The position numbers were made by a program, and so were the translations under genes. A model generated the notes under the pieces. The model saw only the letters and a list, made by a program, of their open reading frames with translations. It did no database searches and was not told the origin of the DNA. A DNA stretch of 64,000 nucleotides from Rhea pennata (taxonomy: Eukaryota; Chordata; Aves; Rheiformes; Rheidae): the NCBI RefSeq assembly GCF_028389875.1, contig NC_084682.1:2614001-2678000 (forward strand), read 5' to 3'. Positions within the stretch are counted from its first letter, which is position 1. The number at the start of each line of letters is the position of its first letter. Below are positions 10,201 to 23,100 of this stretch, in pieces.

Positions 10201-12235
10201 CCAGGCCTATGCTCATGTCACCTTCTCACCTCTTTCTGCACATCCAGAAGGACTCAAATGTTGGGGTCCCCCTCCCCAAATCAGAGCTGAGATCAACCAC
10301 CTGAGATCTGGCAGATAATGTGATTCCTGGAGGTCTAATTTTAAGGTAACTGATGACATTTATTACCTAATAGGACAGAAGTAATGCACAAGAGTAGGAA
10401 ATAGCATGCTTTTAATTCTACAAATGCTTTCTACCTATTTACAAGATACCCAAAACATCTGCTCCAAATCCAGTAACAACATTTGCCAGCCAGTTAAGCT
10501 ATTCATTACTCATTCACAAAACTTTGCATTTTAATGGCAGTAAACCTGTGTTCAGGAATGCGCAGCTGCAGGTGGACAAACTGAAAGCTGGCTGGGAAAT
10601 AAAATGCCTTCGATTAACAACAAAAATCCGGCTTGCTTTGAAGGCAAGCATGGGAGACCAAGGGAGTTCAATACGCAAGTCCGTGCAGCAATGCTGTCTC
10701 ACCCCTGCGCGGTTCAGTCGAACCCAGCCTTGCCCGGTGGCCTACCTGGGGATTTCGGTGAACCCCTGTGCAGTGCTGCTCCCTTTGAACACAGACGGCG
10801 ACACAGGTTATCTGTGAGACAACTGGGCGCTGTTCTGCTCTAGAAAGCAATTAGGGTTTTTCCCATGATGAGCCAAAATTGCATATTTCTGTTTAAACTC
10901 ATCACAAAAGAAAAGTTTAGCTGTGAATGGTAAAAAGGCTGTTAGGTTTTAACACAAAAAGTATTTGCAAGTAAAGAACTACAGCATGCCTCTCTTTTAA
11001 CTCTTTTATTTAACAATTAACAATTAGAAACCTATTGATTACACAGTTTGCCCTCCTGTTTGGGGTTTTTAATGCCTCAGAGTGTGTTGCCAATCCTGTC
11101 TCATCCCAGGAAGATAGCTCAAAGTGCTGGCAGCTTAGGCGAGAGGCAGAGCAGCCAAGCAAGAGTGCCAACCTCCTTCATGGGCTGCGCTCTGCATGGG
11201 AAAGCAGCCAGAGGCAGGAGTTAAATGGCAGCAGGAATTATTTCCTAAAACAAACCACATTTGAGATGGAAAAATATATTGGATATAATTTCAGGGACAA
11301 CATTTTATTTTATAGACTTGCAAAGGTTACAAATGTTGTTGGGGGAAAATCTGGCAAGGCTGCAGGTCAGCCAGGTTGTATTTGCAAGGAGTGACTAACC
11401 TGACTGGCCCTGTTGCAAGGCCTTGCATCTTAAGCAAGTCTCCCTAAAGTCTCCTTCTACAGAGCAGAAAGATAAAATTGGGTCCTGCCTCAGCCATGCA
11501 TTTCAACATCTGCTTAACCTTGCACACAGTTATGGCCACCAATTCCAGTGTTTCACCTGTGCTTCCCACACCTTTGCCTATTCTTTTCCCAGCTCAGAAT
11601 TCCCTAATTTCTCAACATATTTTTGGCCTTCAACTCCTAGTTCAGCCACCTTCTCTGGCATCTTGTTTTAAAAAGACAGCGCATACACACAGAGCACAGC
11701 TCGCCTGCTAAATTTCAGTGACAAGCTCCTGCAAAAGAAACCCTGGGAAAAAAAAAAAACAACAAAAACCCAAAAAACACAGTGTTTTCGTATCAAGCCT
11801 AGCTGAACGACACAGGGGTGCTATAACAGCACATGCAAAAACAACTGTGCTTGGACCTTTTCTAGCCAAGTGCCTCCAAGCTGAGCACTACAGTGGCACC
11901 GAGACAGAGGAGCTTTTCCAGGCGCTCTCCGCTGGGGTGAGGATTGCTGGCTGCGTGCAGACCTCGGTTGGCCGCTCCATTTGGGACATGATCTAGCTCG
12001 ATGCCGCGGGTGAAACCCAGCCCTGTGCAGAGAACCCACACAAAGCCACTGCCTCGGCAAGGTGGAGGAGGGCACTGTGTTAGAGTAGTGTTAGACTTAG
12101 CCACAGGGAAGGAATTTCATTCACAGTGAATTAAGAGGCCAAATCCAGAAACAAGGCTGTTGTGTACTTGCTGGTAGGAACTAGCTGAGAGACAAAGAAC
12201 AGACAGAAAACACCATGAGCATGTATTTATAAAGG

Positions 12236-12258
12236 AAAAAAAAAAAAAAAAAAAAAAA
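12236..12258. repeat. A23 homopolymer
   Basis: Uninterrupted A run just upstream of the MIR-type element; no gene body is associated with it. Confidence 0.95.
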
Positions 12259-12384
12259 GGGGCAAACTGGTTTTGTTTTACCATTATTAAGGAATGTTTT
12301 ACCAGCTTTCTCCTTGTATCCTACAGTTGTTCACCTTTGGCACAAGGAATGTATCACAAGATTTAATTAATAATAATACTTCAT

Positions 12385-12548
12385 AACAACACTCAGCACT
12401 TACATAGCGCTTATCATAGTCAAAGTGCTTTACAAACAGTTTGTGAGTCCTCACAACACCCCTGTGAGGTAGGTAAGTATTATTATCCCCATTTTACAGA
12501 TGGGGAAACTGAGGCAGAGAGGTAAAGTGACTTGCCCAAGGCTATTTA
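12385..12548 (+). repeat. Well-preserved MIR-type SINE
   Basis: Carries the hallmark MIR core: CCCCATTTTACAGATGGGGA, then AACTGAGGCAGAGAGG and GTGACTTGCCCAAGG, preceded by AAAGTGCTTTACAAAC and CACCCCTGTGAGGTAGGTA. Better preserved than the other MIR fragments in this window. Confidence 0.85.
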
Positions 12549-12574
12549 GGGAGTTGAAACTCATGACATAGTGG

Positions 12575-12660
12575 CCTGATTTTGCTCTCCCTTATGGTGG
12601 TATACCACAGATGGACTCCCATAAAGCTACAGTAGTGTCAGCAGAATGATCAAAATCAGG
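12575..12660. repeat. Short palindromic, MITE-like ancient element
   Basis: Begins CCTGATTTTG (12575-12584) and ends CAAAATCAGG (12651-12660), a perfect 10-bp terminal inverted repeat over 86 bp. The ends resemble old reptile/bird palindromic repeats of the CTGATTYTGCTCTC type. A decayed relative may lie near 12915-13000 (GGGGCTGATTCTCTTCTC). Confidence 0.5.
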
Positions 12661-13335
12661 TTTTTCTGGCTCCCAGTCTTCCACTCAGATCAATCGACTG
12701 TATCTGCTCCACCTAAAACAACAGGTCCACCTTCAGGAACACTACAGGAAATTCATAGCACAGCAGGAGTGAGTCTGCAATCTTAAGGCAAGGTGTACAT
12801 TAACAGCTCCACAGATCCATATCAAGTTGGACTACCTGCAGATGCATCATTTGCCAGGCTGTAGGAGTCCAAATACAACAGCTCAAATGGTCTCTCAGCT
12901 GTGCCTATATCAGCTATGGGGCTGATTCTCTTCTCCTTCAAGTTCGAGTAAATCCAGAGCAAATCAATGGGGCTGCAGCAGTGCAAGATTAGTATGATAT
13001 CTGAACCAGACCTTTTACCTGCTGCTTTGTAGGTAAATGCCCCTATTAACATCTGTTCATTTTGGACAGCTTCGGTATGGTTCATTTCACTCACTCTCCC
13101 TTTCTCTCCCTCCCTCTCTCTCTCTTTCTCCCCAAATTTTTCTCTCTCATATAAACAAACTTTCAATATTTCCAACTCCTTAGTCACCAGCATTTAAACA
13201 GCACCATACATCTTTCTAAAACTGATCAATATTTCCAAAAAGTGTCAATGCATGCAAATATCAAACGTACAAAAACATCAAGAGTGCTGGGACATGATAC
13301 CAAGGATAGAGGTGATTACAAGACAGCACACAATT

Positions 13336-13341
13336 TTTATT
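13336..13341 (-). terminator. DHRS11: Poly(A) signal for DHRS11
   Basis: AATAAA on minus (tttatt on plus), followed by GTGTGCTGTCTTGT, a GU-rich downstream element. Another AATAAA lies near 11010 on the same strand and could give a longer form. Confidence 0.6.
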
Positions 13342-13536
13342 AAAAATATCAAAGAACTCACTCGTACTGTAACTATGCCACTTAGATGATCACACTCTAA
13401 CCTGCAAAAATACAGGTACTTACTCCTTCAACTATCTACCTACATACCTAGAAAGAAACAGAAATAGCAAGCACACACATTTATACTTCCTCAAACTTGG
13501 CAGGCACTATTCATGTGAACGGGAAAGGAGAGTTTG

Positions 13537-13557
13537 GTGGGTGGGTGGGGGGGGGGG
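13537..13557 (+). repeat. G-rich tract with G-quadruplex potential
   Basis: GGTGGGTGGG followed by T and 11 G on the plus strand, which is the template strand of the DHRS11 3' UTR. Confidence 0.8.
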
Positions 13558-14097
13558 AGCGTGTATACCTGTTTTAGGACAGTGGAGTATGAGAGTAGTA
13601 GAAAATATTATGTGCTTAATTACCAAATAAGCAAACTGATGGCAAGAAACCCCCAAATTAGAAGGATTCATGTATGACATCCACTAAAAACCTCAAAACA
13701 TAAGCACACTGAAACCAGCAAACAGCTTGTGCCACTTCACCTGTGTCCAACCATGGCATCAGCAAGTAAGATCAAATAAACCTCAAAAAGAAAGCAAAAA
13801 GAAGAACAAACCAGCCTAGAGACAACAATCTTCCATAAACCCACTTCCCTGCATTATTTTCAAATACATTTTACTCTTAAGCAATTTCAGAAAGGAGTGG
13901 GTGAGAAAGATACCCACTACTATTTTTTTTAAAACTGGCTCAGCACCAGCTCAGAGAGAGGGAGAGAAAAAATAATTCTTCAAACATGATCCTTGGTACT
14001 CAATTAAAACGTTGCTAGCCAGCTGACAAAACCCTAAATTGTCAGAGGGTTCGAAGTGGAGTGGATACACAGTGCTGCTCATGTTCCTCTTCATTTG

Positions 14098-14139
14098 CTA
14101 TGATATCTGCTCCGTAGGCCTCATCTGAATATCTCCAAT
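14098..14139 (-). CDS. DHRS11: DHRS11 terminal coding exon 7 and stop
   Basis: The acceptor cttctag leads into IGDIQMRPTEQIS and a TAG stop at 14098-14100. It matches the human C-terminus IGDIQMRPTEQVT apart from the last two residues. Confidence 0.96.
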   Translation of the reverse strand: MGDIQMRPTEQIS

Positions 14140-17100
14140 CTAGAAGAGACCAATGTATGATTTTACTGGAGCAATGAAACATTTTAAATCCTGTATCAAG
14201 TACTTATATGCTGCACCATTACAGCAATGAGTTGCACACAAAAAGAATTCCTATGACTAGAAATGAGCCCCTTAAACCAAGCCATTAGACAGAAATGAAG
14301 GTAAGTGTGACTGTTTTGCCTTTAGCAGAGGGATAAAAGCATGAATATATGCAGAGAAAAAAAGAGTGCAAGATGACATTGGCTATAAGCTCTCATGGTT
14401 CAAGGCTTAAGTTTGCTCCTGCTCATAGAGGGTCAAGCAGAAGTAATGCTGATGAGTGTGTTTCTCCATATTGGCCTATAGCAAGATTTTTCATCATCCT
14501 TCTTTCAAGGACAGGCCAGCTGCAGTCAGAGCCAGGACACCAGAGGCAATGGGCTGATCAAATGTCAAGACAGCTATGTCTTACTCAAAAGGAGCAGAGT
14601 TCATGTGAAGGGGTTGCTAAACCTTTTATGGCCAAAGTCTGCTTTTGCAACAGAGACTTTTATGCAGGGCCCCAGCCCACATCCTAAACTTTGAGACTGT
14701 TCCCTGCCTCCTTCTGGTTCCAGCTCAGCAGAGTTGCTCACTTCTTTGATGTTTCACAGGAGAGAAGCCCCTCTGGCAGCACAAGCAGCTTGCACTGTCC
14801 TGGGGAGGTGCAGAGCGCTTGGCAGGATCAGGCCCAACACTTTATGTGGCAAGTGGCAGAACATGACCCAGCTGCAAGGAAGTCAGCAAGTTTCAGATAG
14901 CACTATACAAAAGGGCAAATGTGCCCCCATCCATCCCATTCCCTCTACTATGCACAGTCCTCTGTGGTCAGAGCAGCCTTTGCTGGATACACAGACCATA
15001 AGCAGCCTGAACAGCGCTGTCCCAAAACTGCCGTTAATGGAAATTTAAGCAAATGTGATCACTGCTAATCCCCAGCCCTGGCCCTACTAAGCACACAGCT
15101 GATACAGCAGCTGCAACACTGATTAGCAAACATCAAAGCAGCAGTTACTCTTTCCTCTTTCAGCTACCCACAGAGTCCACCACTCCAACTGCAGCTTACC
15201 TGTACATGAGGTGGGGCACTGAGGACATATATGACAGCATTAGCCATATCTTCAGCTTTGAGACACTGGAAAGATAGGACAGAGATTGTCTCAGTCAAAG
15301 GCCACCTCAGGAAACATTAACCACGAGATCACTCCTTTCCTAACTATCAATAACAAGTTTCGACAGTCTCGCTTGGGCATTTCAAGAAAATATGCAAGTG
15401 AGCAGGAAAAAATAACCCATTAAAAATTTAACAAAGATGGTGCCTGGTGATGATATTCCTGCATTTGCTGCATTATTATAAAATGCTTTGAGGTGTCTGC
15501 TGAAACTAAGATCCCCCAGTGCTGGGCAGCAGAAACAGAGAGATGCAGGAGATGCCCTTTTTAAAGAGCTGCAATATACATTAGACCAGACAAATGAAGG
15601 AAGATAGAGGCATAGTGGAAAGCAGCTAGGCTTGCCAGGCACATCAGGGAAGAGCAGAAAACAACCCCCCTGTCTCCTCTTGCTATTTGCCAAACCTAAC
15701 ACCCTCCCTGTGAAACAGCATTGGGGCTTTCTGGAAGACAGAAATCACCCCTCCAAGACATGCCTAGGAAATACTTTTGGTTATTTCTCAGTGTAGACGA
15801 CCACAATTAAATCAAGTAATTCAGAAGAGACTTTCCAGGTGTCTTCTAGGATCAAGCTAAGAGGACGTGCAGAGGAGCAGTCATTTGGCAGAGAACAGGG
15901 GACACCATGAGGATGGGAACAGCAACAGAACTGTTCTGGCTCCCAGTCTGGTTAGGCATGTTGGCAAACTACCAGTACAGTCATTCCATCAGGTCAAGCA
16001 CTGCCATCCTTATCGAAGAGTACCAGGGAAGCACAGGAAATCCCATGCTAGCCACTTGCAAGGCAACATGCTTTCAGAGTTCCTCTCAACCACCCTTGTG
16101 TAGGTATGGCTGCCTGTTATGTCTTCCCTTCAGCAAAGGAGTCACAGCCTGCAAAATGTCAAAGCTGACTGATTTATTTACAGGAAGACCTAGATATAAG
16201 GAAATATATAGGGAGTGGGAAACCTGCCTTTGATTACAAATCTACATAGTATGTAAATATCAGTGCAAAATCTGAGGTCTGAGACTATGGGTCCAATTCT
16301 GCTGAAGTGCTGAGACTTTCCAAGGATGCTGACTATATTCTAGAAAGCACTCAGCACTCTGCAAAGTTGGCTTCTTGCATGATTAACCAGAAGGGAGATC
16401 ATTTGACTATGATCAGAGCCATTTCCCTCCATTTCCATTTCTCCGCGTCCTACCCGAATGCTCTCATAGGTGGCAGCAGCTCTCTCTGGGTCATTATCAT
16501 GAAGTTTAAAAGCAAATCCTGTTTCCACCAGTCCTGGAGATATGCACTGGAAAAGAGCAGAGCACATCCTAATAGGATTTGTAATTCCCCTTCAGGAAAA
16601 CGATTTAAAAAAGAAAAACTTCTTAGCACTGCAAAAGCCAGAAGATCACCCCTTTCACTATTGTTTCTCTCCCTCTACCCTTTTTTTTAGGGGAATAGTT
16701 TAAGAGAGCAGATACTGCCTTAATGATTACTGTGAAGGGTATGTCTGGACAACCACTGATGGGTGTACTTTCCTCTTCATGCCACAAAGGGATGTATAAG
16801 CAGAGAAAATGACAGAAAAGCTCACAATATGGATTAACTGCTGGACATATCACTTCTGAGATATAAGGTCTACATGAGAGCCAACAGCCCCAGCTGACTG
16901 CTTCCTTCTGCTGCCAAGAGTTCCCCTCACTCCCCAGAATAGTCTCACTGTGTGCACCCTAAAAAGTTTATTCTCTGACACAGCCAATTGCTACAGCCTT
17001 GACCATTTTCCAAAGGAAAACCTCTGCCCAGTAAAGAATGCCAGCTTTCTACCTTCTATGAAAGCAGCAGAGAAGAGGAAATCCCTCAGTACTCACTGTA

Positions 17101-20100
17101 GCTCGTATATGAGTCTTCGCCTCTCTGAGTTCTTGCCTTAGCCCCTCTGTGAGCGCTGTTACTGCGTACTTGGTGGCGCTGTAAAAATGCACCACCGACT
17201 GTGGCACGACACTGTGGCCATTCATACTGATGAGAGAGAGCAGAAAGGAAAGTGCTGAGAGCAGTGAGGAAAGTAAAGTCCAGGGGAAGAACCAGCAAAA
17301 TATTCAAAATGTTTAATTATTGCCACTGTAATGAACACAGAGAAAGAGATGACAAGATGAATTGCTGCATGAAGAATTCTCCTCTCCCACACCCCTCTGT
17401 GTGTTATGGGATGTCTTGACAGGACTGAGCTCCAAAGAGAACATGTATAACTGCTGGGGAACTGGCAACAGGGACATGCATCAGCAGTAGCACCTTTCAA
17501 GGCAGTTGCTTCCTGGAGCTGGCCAAGAAGTTTAAAACTTCAGCCGTTGCAAATGATTTTCATTGTGCTTTTCTCCTGGGTTTGGTCTTTGTTCTGTTTA
17601 CACCAGGAAGGGGGAGGAGGAGGAAAAAAGCGTTTTGAGAATCTGAACCATCACAAACCTTGAAAAACCTCTCTCAGGACACATAAGCCACTCTGAGAGG
17701 CTAATGCTCCCATCAGAAATCCTCTCGGGGGAGGAAGTCCACATAGCTGATTCCATACACCACTCCCACACACCTGTTAATGTTAATAATATGCCCATCG
17801 TCAATGTTTCTCTCTTTCATCGACTGATAGGCCTCTCGGGTGCAGATGCTGACAGCCATCACATTGACCTGAGGAAGAGAAGAAAGGAGACTAAGATCAG
17901 CAGCGCTCTGCCTTACACCTTTTGATTTGCCCTCTATGCTCCCGAAAGCACAGATGTGGGTTACAGACCCCAGCACAAACATCACACAGCAGCAACGACC
18001 AGCCCAGGAGGATGCCACGCAAACCACGGCTGCCTTGAACCAAGGTGAGCCAGGACGTGGCAGGAAGAGCCCCAGCCCTCTCGCTGCGCTCGCAGCAGAG
18101 CCATACGTAGACGGTTCTCAGCAGTGCAGGACCCGACACATGGCAATTCCTGTTAACGCCAACAGAGGGAAATGCACATACACACATGGCATTAGACTGT
18201 GACCAAGACCAGGGCTGCAGTAACAAGGGATTTGGGCAGGGGAGGCATAGATGTCCAATTCTGTGAGGCAGGCCATGGCCTCTGCCTGAGATATATGGAT
18301 TTAACTGTTTTACAGGTAAGCATGAGAGCCAAGTCCAAGTTAAGGGAGAATAAACCTGCTCCACCATGGTAAGCACTATATCCAGGAGACAAAGTTGTTG
18401 TTTTGTACAGCATGGAGCACACTGGAGTTTGGGCAGCTGATGAGATGCTAACAGCAGGTCATTAGGTCAGATAGTTAATGAGGAAACCCCCAGATACTGC
18501 TTGTCAGAGAGCCAGGCAGAGGTGCAGCAAACCACGTGGCTTGCAAAGAGCTTCCCATGGATGAGTGAAGCCAAGTTCACACTACACCATAGAGAGGGCC
18601 AGCGTAAGTAATCCTAGAAGATGCAAAAGGTACAAATCTGGCATGCCGACTGCTGACATTTTGCTCAGCCGTAGCTGGGTAAGCCAAAGAAGGAAGGACA
18701 AGATAACACATCTGGTCCTTCAACACAGGATCCAGGCTCTTGCTCTTTGGACCAGCACTGTGGTTCAGTTAAGCTCAAAGCTGGCACACTGCAGAGATGA
18801 TACATCTAACAAGCAAATGCCCTGACCGTCTGCTGGCCATAAAACAGAGTCAAAGTCTCCAGGAAGACTGAAGTATGGAAATTCCCCTGGCTGGCATTCA
18901 ACAGCATGAAGCACCAACAGGTACATGAGATTGATGGGCCTGGTAATTCGCAAGCCATTTCAGCAGCAGTGTTAATTGCTCAGGTTGATAATGTTCTAGT
19001 TTTAAAAAAAGTGGCCGAAAGGTAGAAAATATTTGCAAAAGCCCTCTAGAAAGGATGTGACAGCTTCAAGGCAGGACACACTGGCAGGTGACAACTAATG
19101 GTAACTCACTTTGTTAACAATATCAGCAGGCCAGACGAGCCCAGAAAAACTACTGTGGAGTAAATAACTGGCAAGAACTAAATTTCTGATGAATCAGAAA
19201 TCAGTTGCAACTAAATATGGGAGGAGCACTGGGAACAAGGCCATGTGGACAGCAAATGTAAGGATACATGAAAAGGCTGGCAATCATCTCTGAGAAACTT
19301 ATAAACAGAAATGAGATAGACTAACCAGAACTTTCTAGAACAAAAGGACATGCAGCTGCAGTGGAGGAACATTAGTTTGGAGAGTAGAAATTAAAATCCA
19401 CCCCCTTCTGCCTTTTAGAGATGTACTTACTGAGCAGCACACTCAAAAGACTAGTGGGTTCAGGTGAGGAATGTTCCAGTCCCTGCTTCTGTCTCAGTCG
19501 TTAAGTCTTACTCTTCACCAGCAGCCATACCTATGGGGTTTTGTCTAGCAACAGAGAAGCAGCCTGCTTATCCGATCGTATGTTAACATGGAGTACTCAG
19601 GCAACACAACAGGTATAGTCATCACCATCTCCACCCAAGCACACTGTGGTTGAGCGCAGTCACTGCTGGCTATCTCAGCTGTTGTACCTGGGGTCACAGA
19701 GAGAAATTCTCCAGCACCAGACCAAAGATCTACCTCAGCCGTGCAGGGCAGAAAGTTAGCAGGCATTTCAGCAGAAACTGCACATTGCAACCACCTCGGC
19801 ACTGGAGCAAAGCCCAGACCAGGCAAGGCATTTCAAATCTTTTGAATTTCACAGCAACAAGGCCAAGGAAAGCGGGAGTAACCTGCTCCAGTTCGATATA
19901 ACAGCCAACTAAGGAATCAGTCCTTTCAGATACAGATCTTAGCCGCTGTTCATAGGGAGAGCTGTCATGACCAGCAACACCCCTGCTTCGCTCCCTGCCT
20001 CAAGAAGTGCTGATGCCAGGAGAAACTGCATCTTTGGGGCAGTCACTCCCAGGCTCCACGTCGTCTCCGCAGGCCGCTAGAGGGTAACATCAGCCTAAAG

Positions 20101-23100
20101 CCAGGACCAAGGCCCAACTCCAATGCTGTGATTCACGCTGAGCAATGCCTCCTTGTGTGGGTAGAGCAACAACATTTTGACAACTTCTGGCAGAGCAAGA
20201 TACTAATCAAGAGCCATGTGAGCAAGCCCAGAGCCCGTACAATAAGCCAGCCTGGCACAACAAAACCACCATCTGGAAGGCGGCAGACCTGGGATCGACA
20301 CATAGTCTTTTCCCAATAGCGCCCACAGGATTTTGGAACTCTGATTCCATTTTAAAATGCAACTCAGGCCACTTAGGAGCCTAAAAACATGCCTGCAAAA
20401 TGAGCAAGTCTTAGGGCAACATCACTTCTTGAAAAAATCTAAAGGTCACTTTTACAAATCTCATACAAGATGTTTTTCAGCACTTTTTTCTATTCTGAGA
20501 ACAAAAGGTTCAAAGGTCCCTTAGCAAAGATGGCCAACACATCTGTGCTCTGCATTTGCAGAGCACGTTGCACAATACAGCAGGTCTGTGACTGCATAGG
20601 TGTGCAACAGGAATAAGTAAAATTTTTGAGTAATTTTTAAGTTTTATTTGCCAGGCTAGGAAAACAAAGGAACCTTCTTGTGGAAGTACCAGGCATTTCA
20701 CTTCCCCAAACCAGGCTTTTCTAAGGCATCACAATGAGCATCCTAACTTTCAAGTATGCACAAAAAATCATGTTACAGAAAACACATCTATTCTTCTTGC
20801 TTTTAAATACCATCTGTGCAAAAAGCCTCACTGGCCAATGAATAATGCTGAGAAAAATCAAACCCAGTTACCCTCTTCAACTGGGAGAGGATGTGTGCTA
20901 CAGCCCTTTGCACCTGGAACAGAGCAAATGGAGAGTTCAGCTCAAATTCCTGGCTGTAAAGGTCAGTAGGTAAAATGTGAAGGAGCTCTTCAGATCCCAG
21001 AGTGGAAAGGCAGTGTGTACACAGCACCTGGCCCTGGCTACTCCCATATGATTTGGAGATGACTGGAGGACTTTGCTCCTGCTACATGCTGAGCACAGCC
21101 TTGCACACATGTGGAGAGAAACTGGGCATTTGCTGGCTGGCAGCCTTGGGCTCAGCACTGTCAGAAAGCAACAGAAATGAAAGTCTGAACCTGAGACTGC
21201 AGCAGCCCAGGGAGAGTAAGTGCCTACAGATTTCAGATTCCCCTTGGGAATAAAAAGATCAGATAATAAGGATCTGAAACATTTAAAAAAAAGAAAGAAA
21301 AAAGAAAAAAGAGTAAGGATCTTAATAAGTAAATGATAACACTACTTCGATTGGTAGATATACAGCAAGAGGTTTTATAGAATGGGTATACTGAGAGGGG
21401 AATCTGGAAAACGACAGGCAGCCTCAAATCTCATAAAAAATGCATGGAAACAAAAATCAATTTGCCAAAAAGAAAAAATGCCTTTAATTTAAGGCCGTAA
21501 ATGCCTTCTAAATCAATAGATCAATTGCTGCTTAGAAATTTTCCCTGTCTTGCATCCTAGAAGTACGCTGAAACCACCCCAGCTGCATCTCAGAGCAAAT
21601 GGTGCTGCTCACTAACACCTTCCTCTAACAGGTCTTTGGAAAAAGCCTTCCCAGCTCCTGCTCAGCTCTGCAAAACCCAGTGGCAACCTTCCCCAGCCTG
21701 ACCCTCTGAAAGCTCCAGAGCACGTAGAAGAAATGGTCCTGGCAAGCATTTCCCTGGGGCTGGCATGCCACAGCAAGGAGAGCTGTCAGTGCAGATCCTC
21801 CCAAACCCTGTTATCAGGCCAGTGGCCACATAGCCACAGCATGCTTGGAGAACAAGATCTCCAAGCAGGGAGATAACAGCAACGACAGTGACCAAGGCAA
21901 GGAGATTACAAGGCAACATGCAGAGCTGGATTTGTGGCAAAATAACGCTGGGAAGTGTTCTGCTTTACACCATCTCTGTCCTGGCAATGCTTCGCTCAGT
22001 TTTCCTCAAAACCTCCATGGCAACCAGGGGTGGGAGAGATACATCTGTGTGGGGACCTAAGGTAGGCAATCCACAAAAGCAGAGCTTGACCTGGCTGCAG
22101 TCACAACAGCGAGCAAAGCCACCAAAATGCTAAAAAGCACTTAATCAGCCACGATAAGGTGGCTCTCACCTTGACAGCAGGAGTCTCTGGCCTCAGTGTA
22201 CTTTTGCCTCCCTGTTTTGCTTTACACAGCCTCCAAAATGGCTGCCAGATAGACCTCTGTTGGCCACCAGATCCAAGCTGATCCCATCGTCATTGAGAGC
22301 AGACCCTGAGCCTGCTATCCACGGAGAAGGGCCATGGAATAGGAGCAAAAGATGGAGAAGTCCCCAAAAGACATATGTCTCAGTATGGCAACACTCAGGT
22401 GGGAATGTCACTTGTAAATAGCATGATCCGTTCACGCACTCCAGGTGTGGCATATGAAATTGGTCCATCCACATGCAGCTCTAACCAGATTATGGGCAGA
22501 AAATGAGGCTATAAAAACAAAAGCATTACAGCTTCTTAAGTGAAAAAGAATCTGCCCATTTTACAACCCACTGCTATAACTACTTAACAGGATTAGCTAC
22601 AAAAGCCAGTGCTTGGCATTTAATTTCCTGTTTAAGAAAAAATGAGGCTCCTTACCTTTTAGAAAGCCATTGAATGAAATGAAAAACACTACTGAAAGTA
22701 ATACGCATTTCCATACCCTAAGGTTAAGGCATGTGGCTCAGCAGTGTGTGATGGCTGTTCAGTTCCAATGGGAAAGATGAGGGAGAGCTGATAAGCTTTC
22801 AGTCTTCATCTGAGGGGCAACAAACCTGGGCCTTGCCAGAGCCAGGTGGAAGCAGGCCCTCTGCTCTGCTTGTGTGAAATAAACAGATGAGTACAACAGT
22901 GTTGGAGCCAGCAGAAAGAGGCTCTGGAGCTGGGTTTCCTGGGGACACTGCAATGTCTCACGGGCAGCACAAAGCCCTGCCTGGGCAGCAGGCAAGGTAC
23001 AGCAGTAGCTCTCCATCAGGCCGGCAAGTTCAGAGCTGCTTCAGACAACACAGCCACATGGTAGCAGCTCACAGGACACACAAACCTCTCTGCTGACAAA

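Larger units (their letters stand above)
10201..13319. other. Intergenic region between MRM1 promoter and DHRS11 3' end
   Basis: About 3.1 kb. Contains an A23 run (12236-12258), an MIR-type SINE (12385-12548), a short palindromic element (12575-12660), a possible relative near 12915-13000 and a CT-rich stretch (about 13088-13137). No gene was recognised; the open frames here have no protein-like features. Confidence 0.8.
13320..14097 (-). other. DHRS11: DHRS11 3' UTR (inferred)
   Basis: About 780 nt from stop to a minus-strand AATAAA at 13336-13341. Contains the plus-strand G-rich stretch at 13537-13557, present in the transcript as C-rich. Confidence 0.6.

Noticed and set aside
9317-10318. 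333-codon plus-strand open frame opposite MRM1 exon 1
   Set aside because: Antisense shadow of the GC-rich MRM1 first exon and promoter.
12915-13000. Second copy of the palindromic element
   Set aside because: GGGGCTGATTCTCTTCTC resembles the family, but no matching inverted end is clear; mentioned only as a possible relative.
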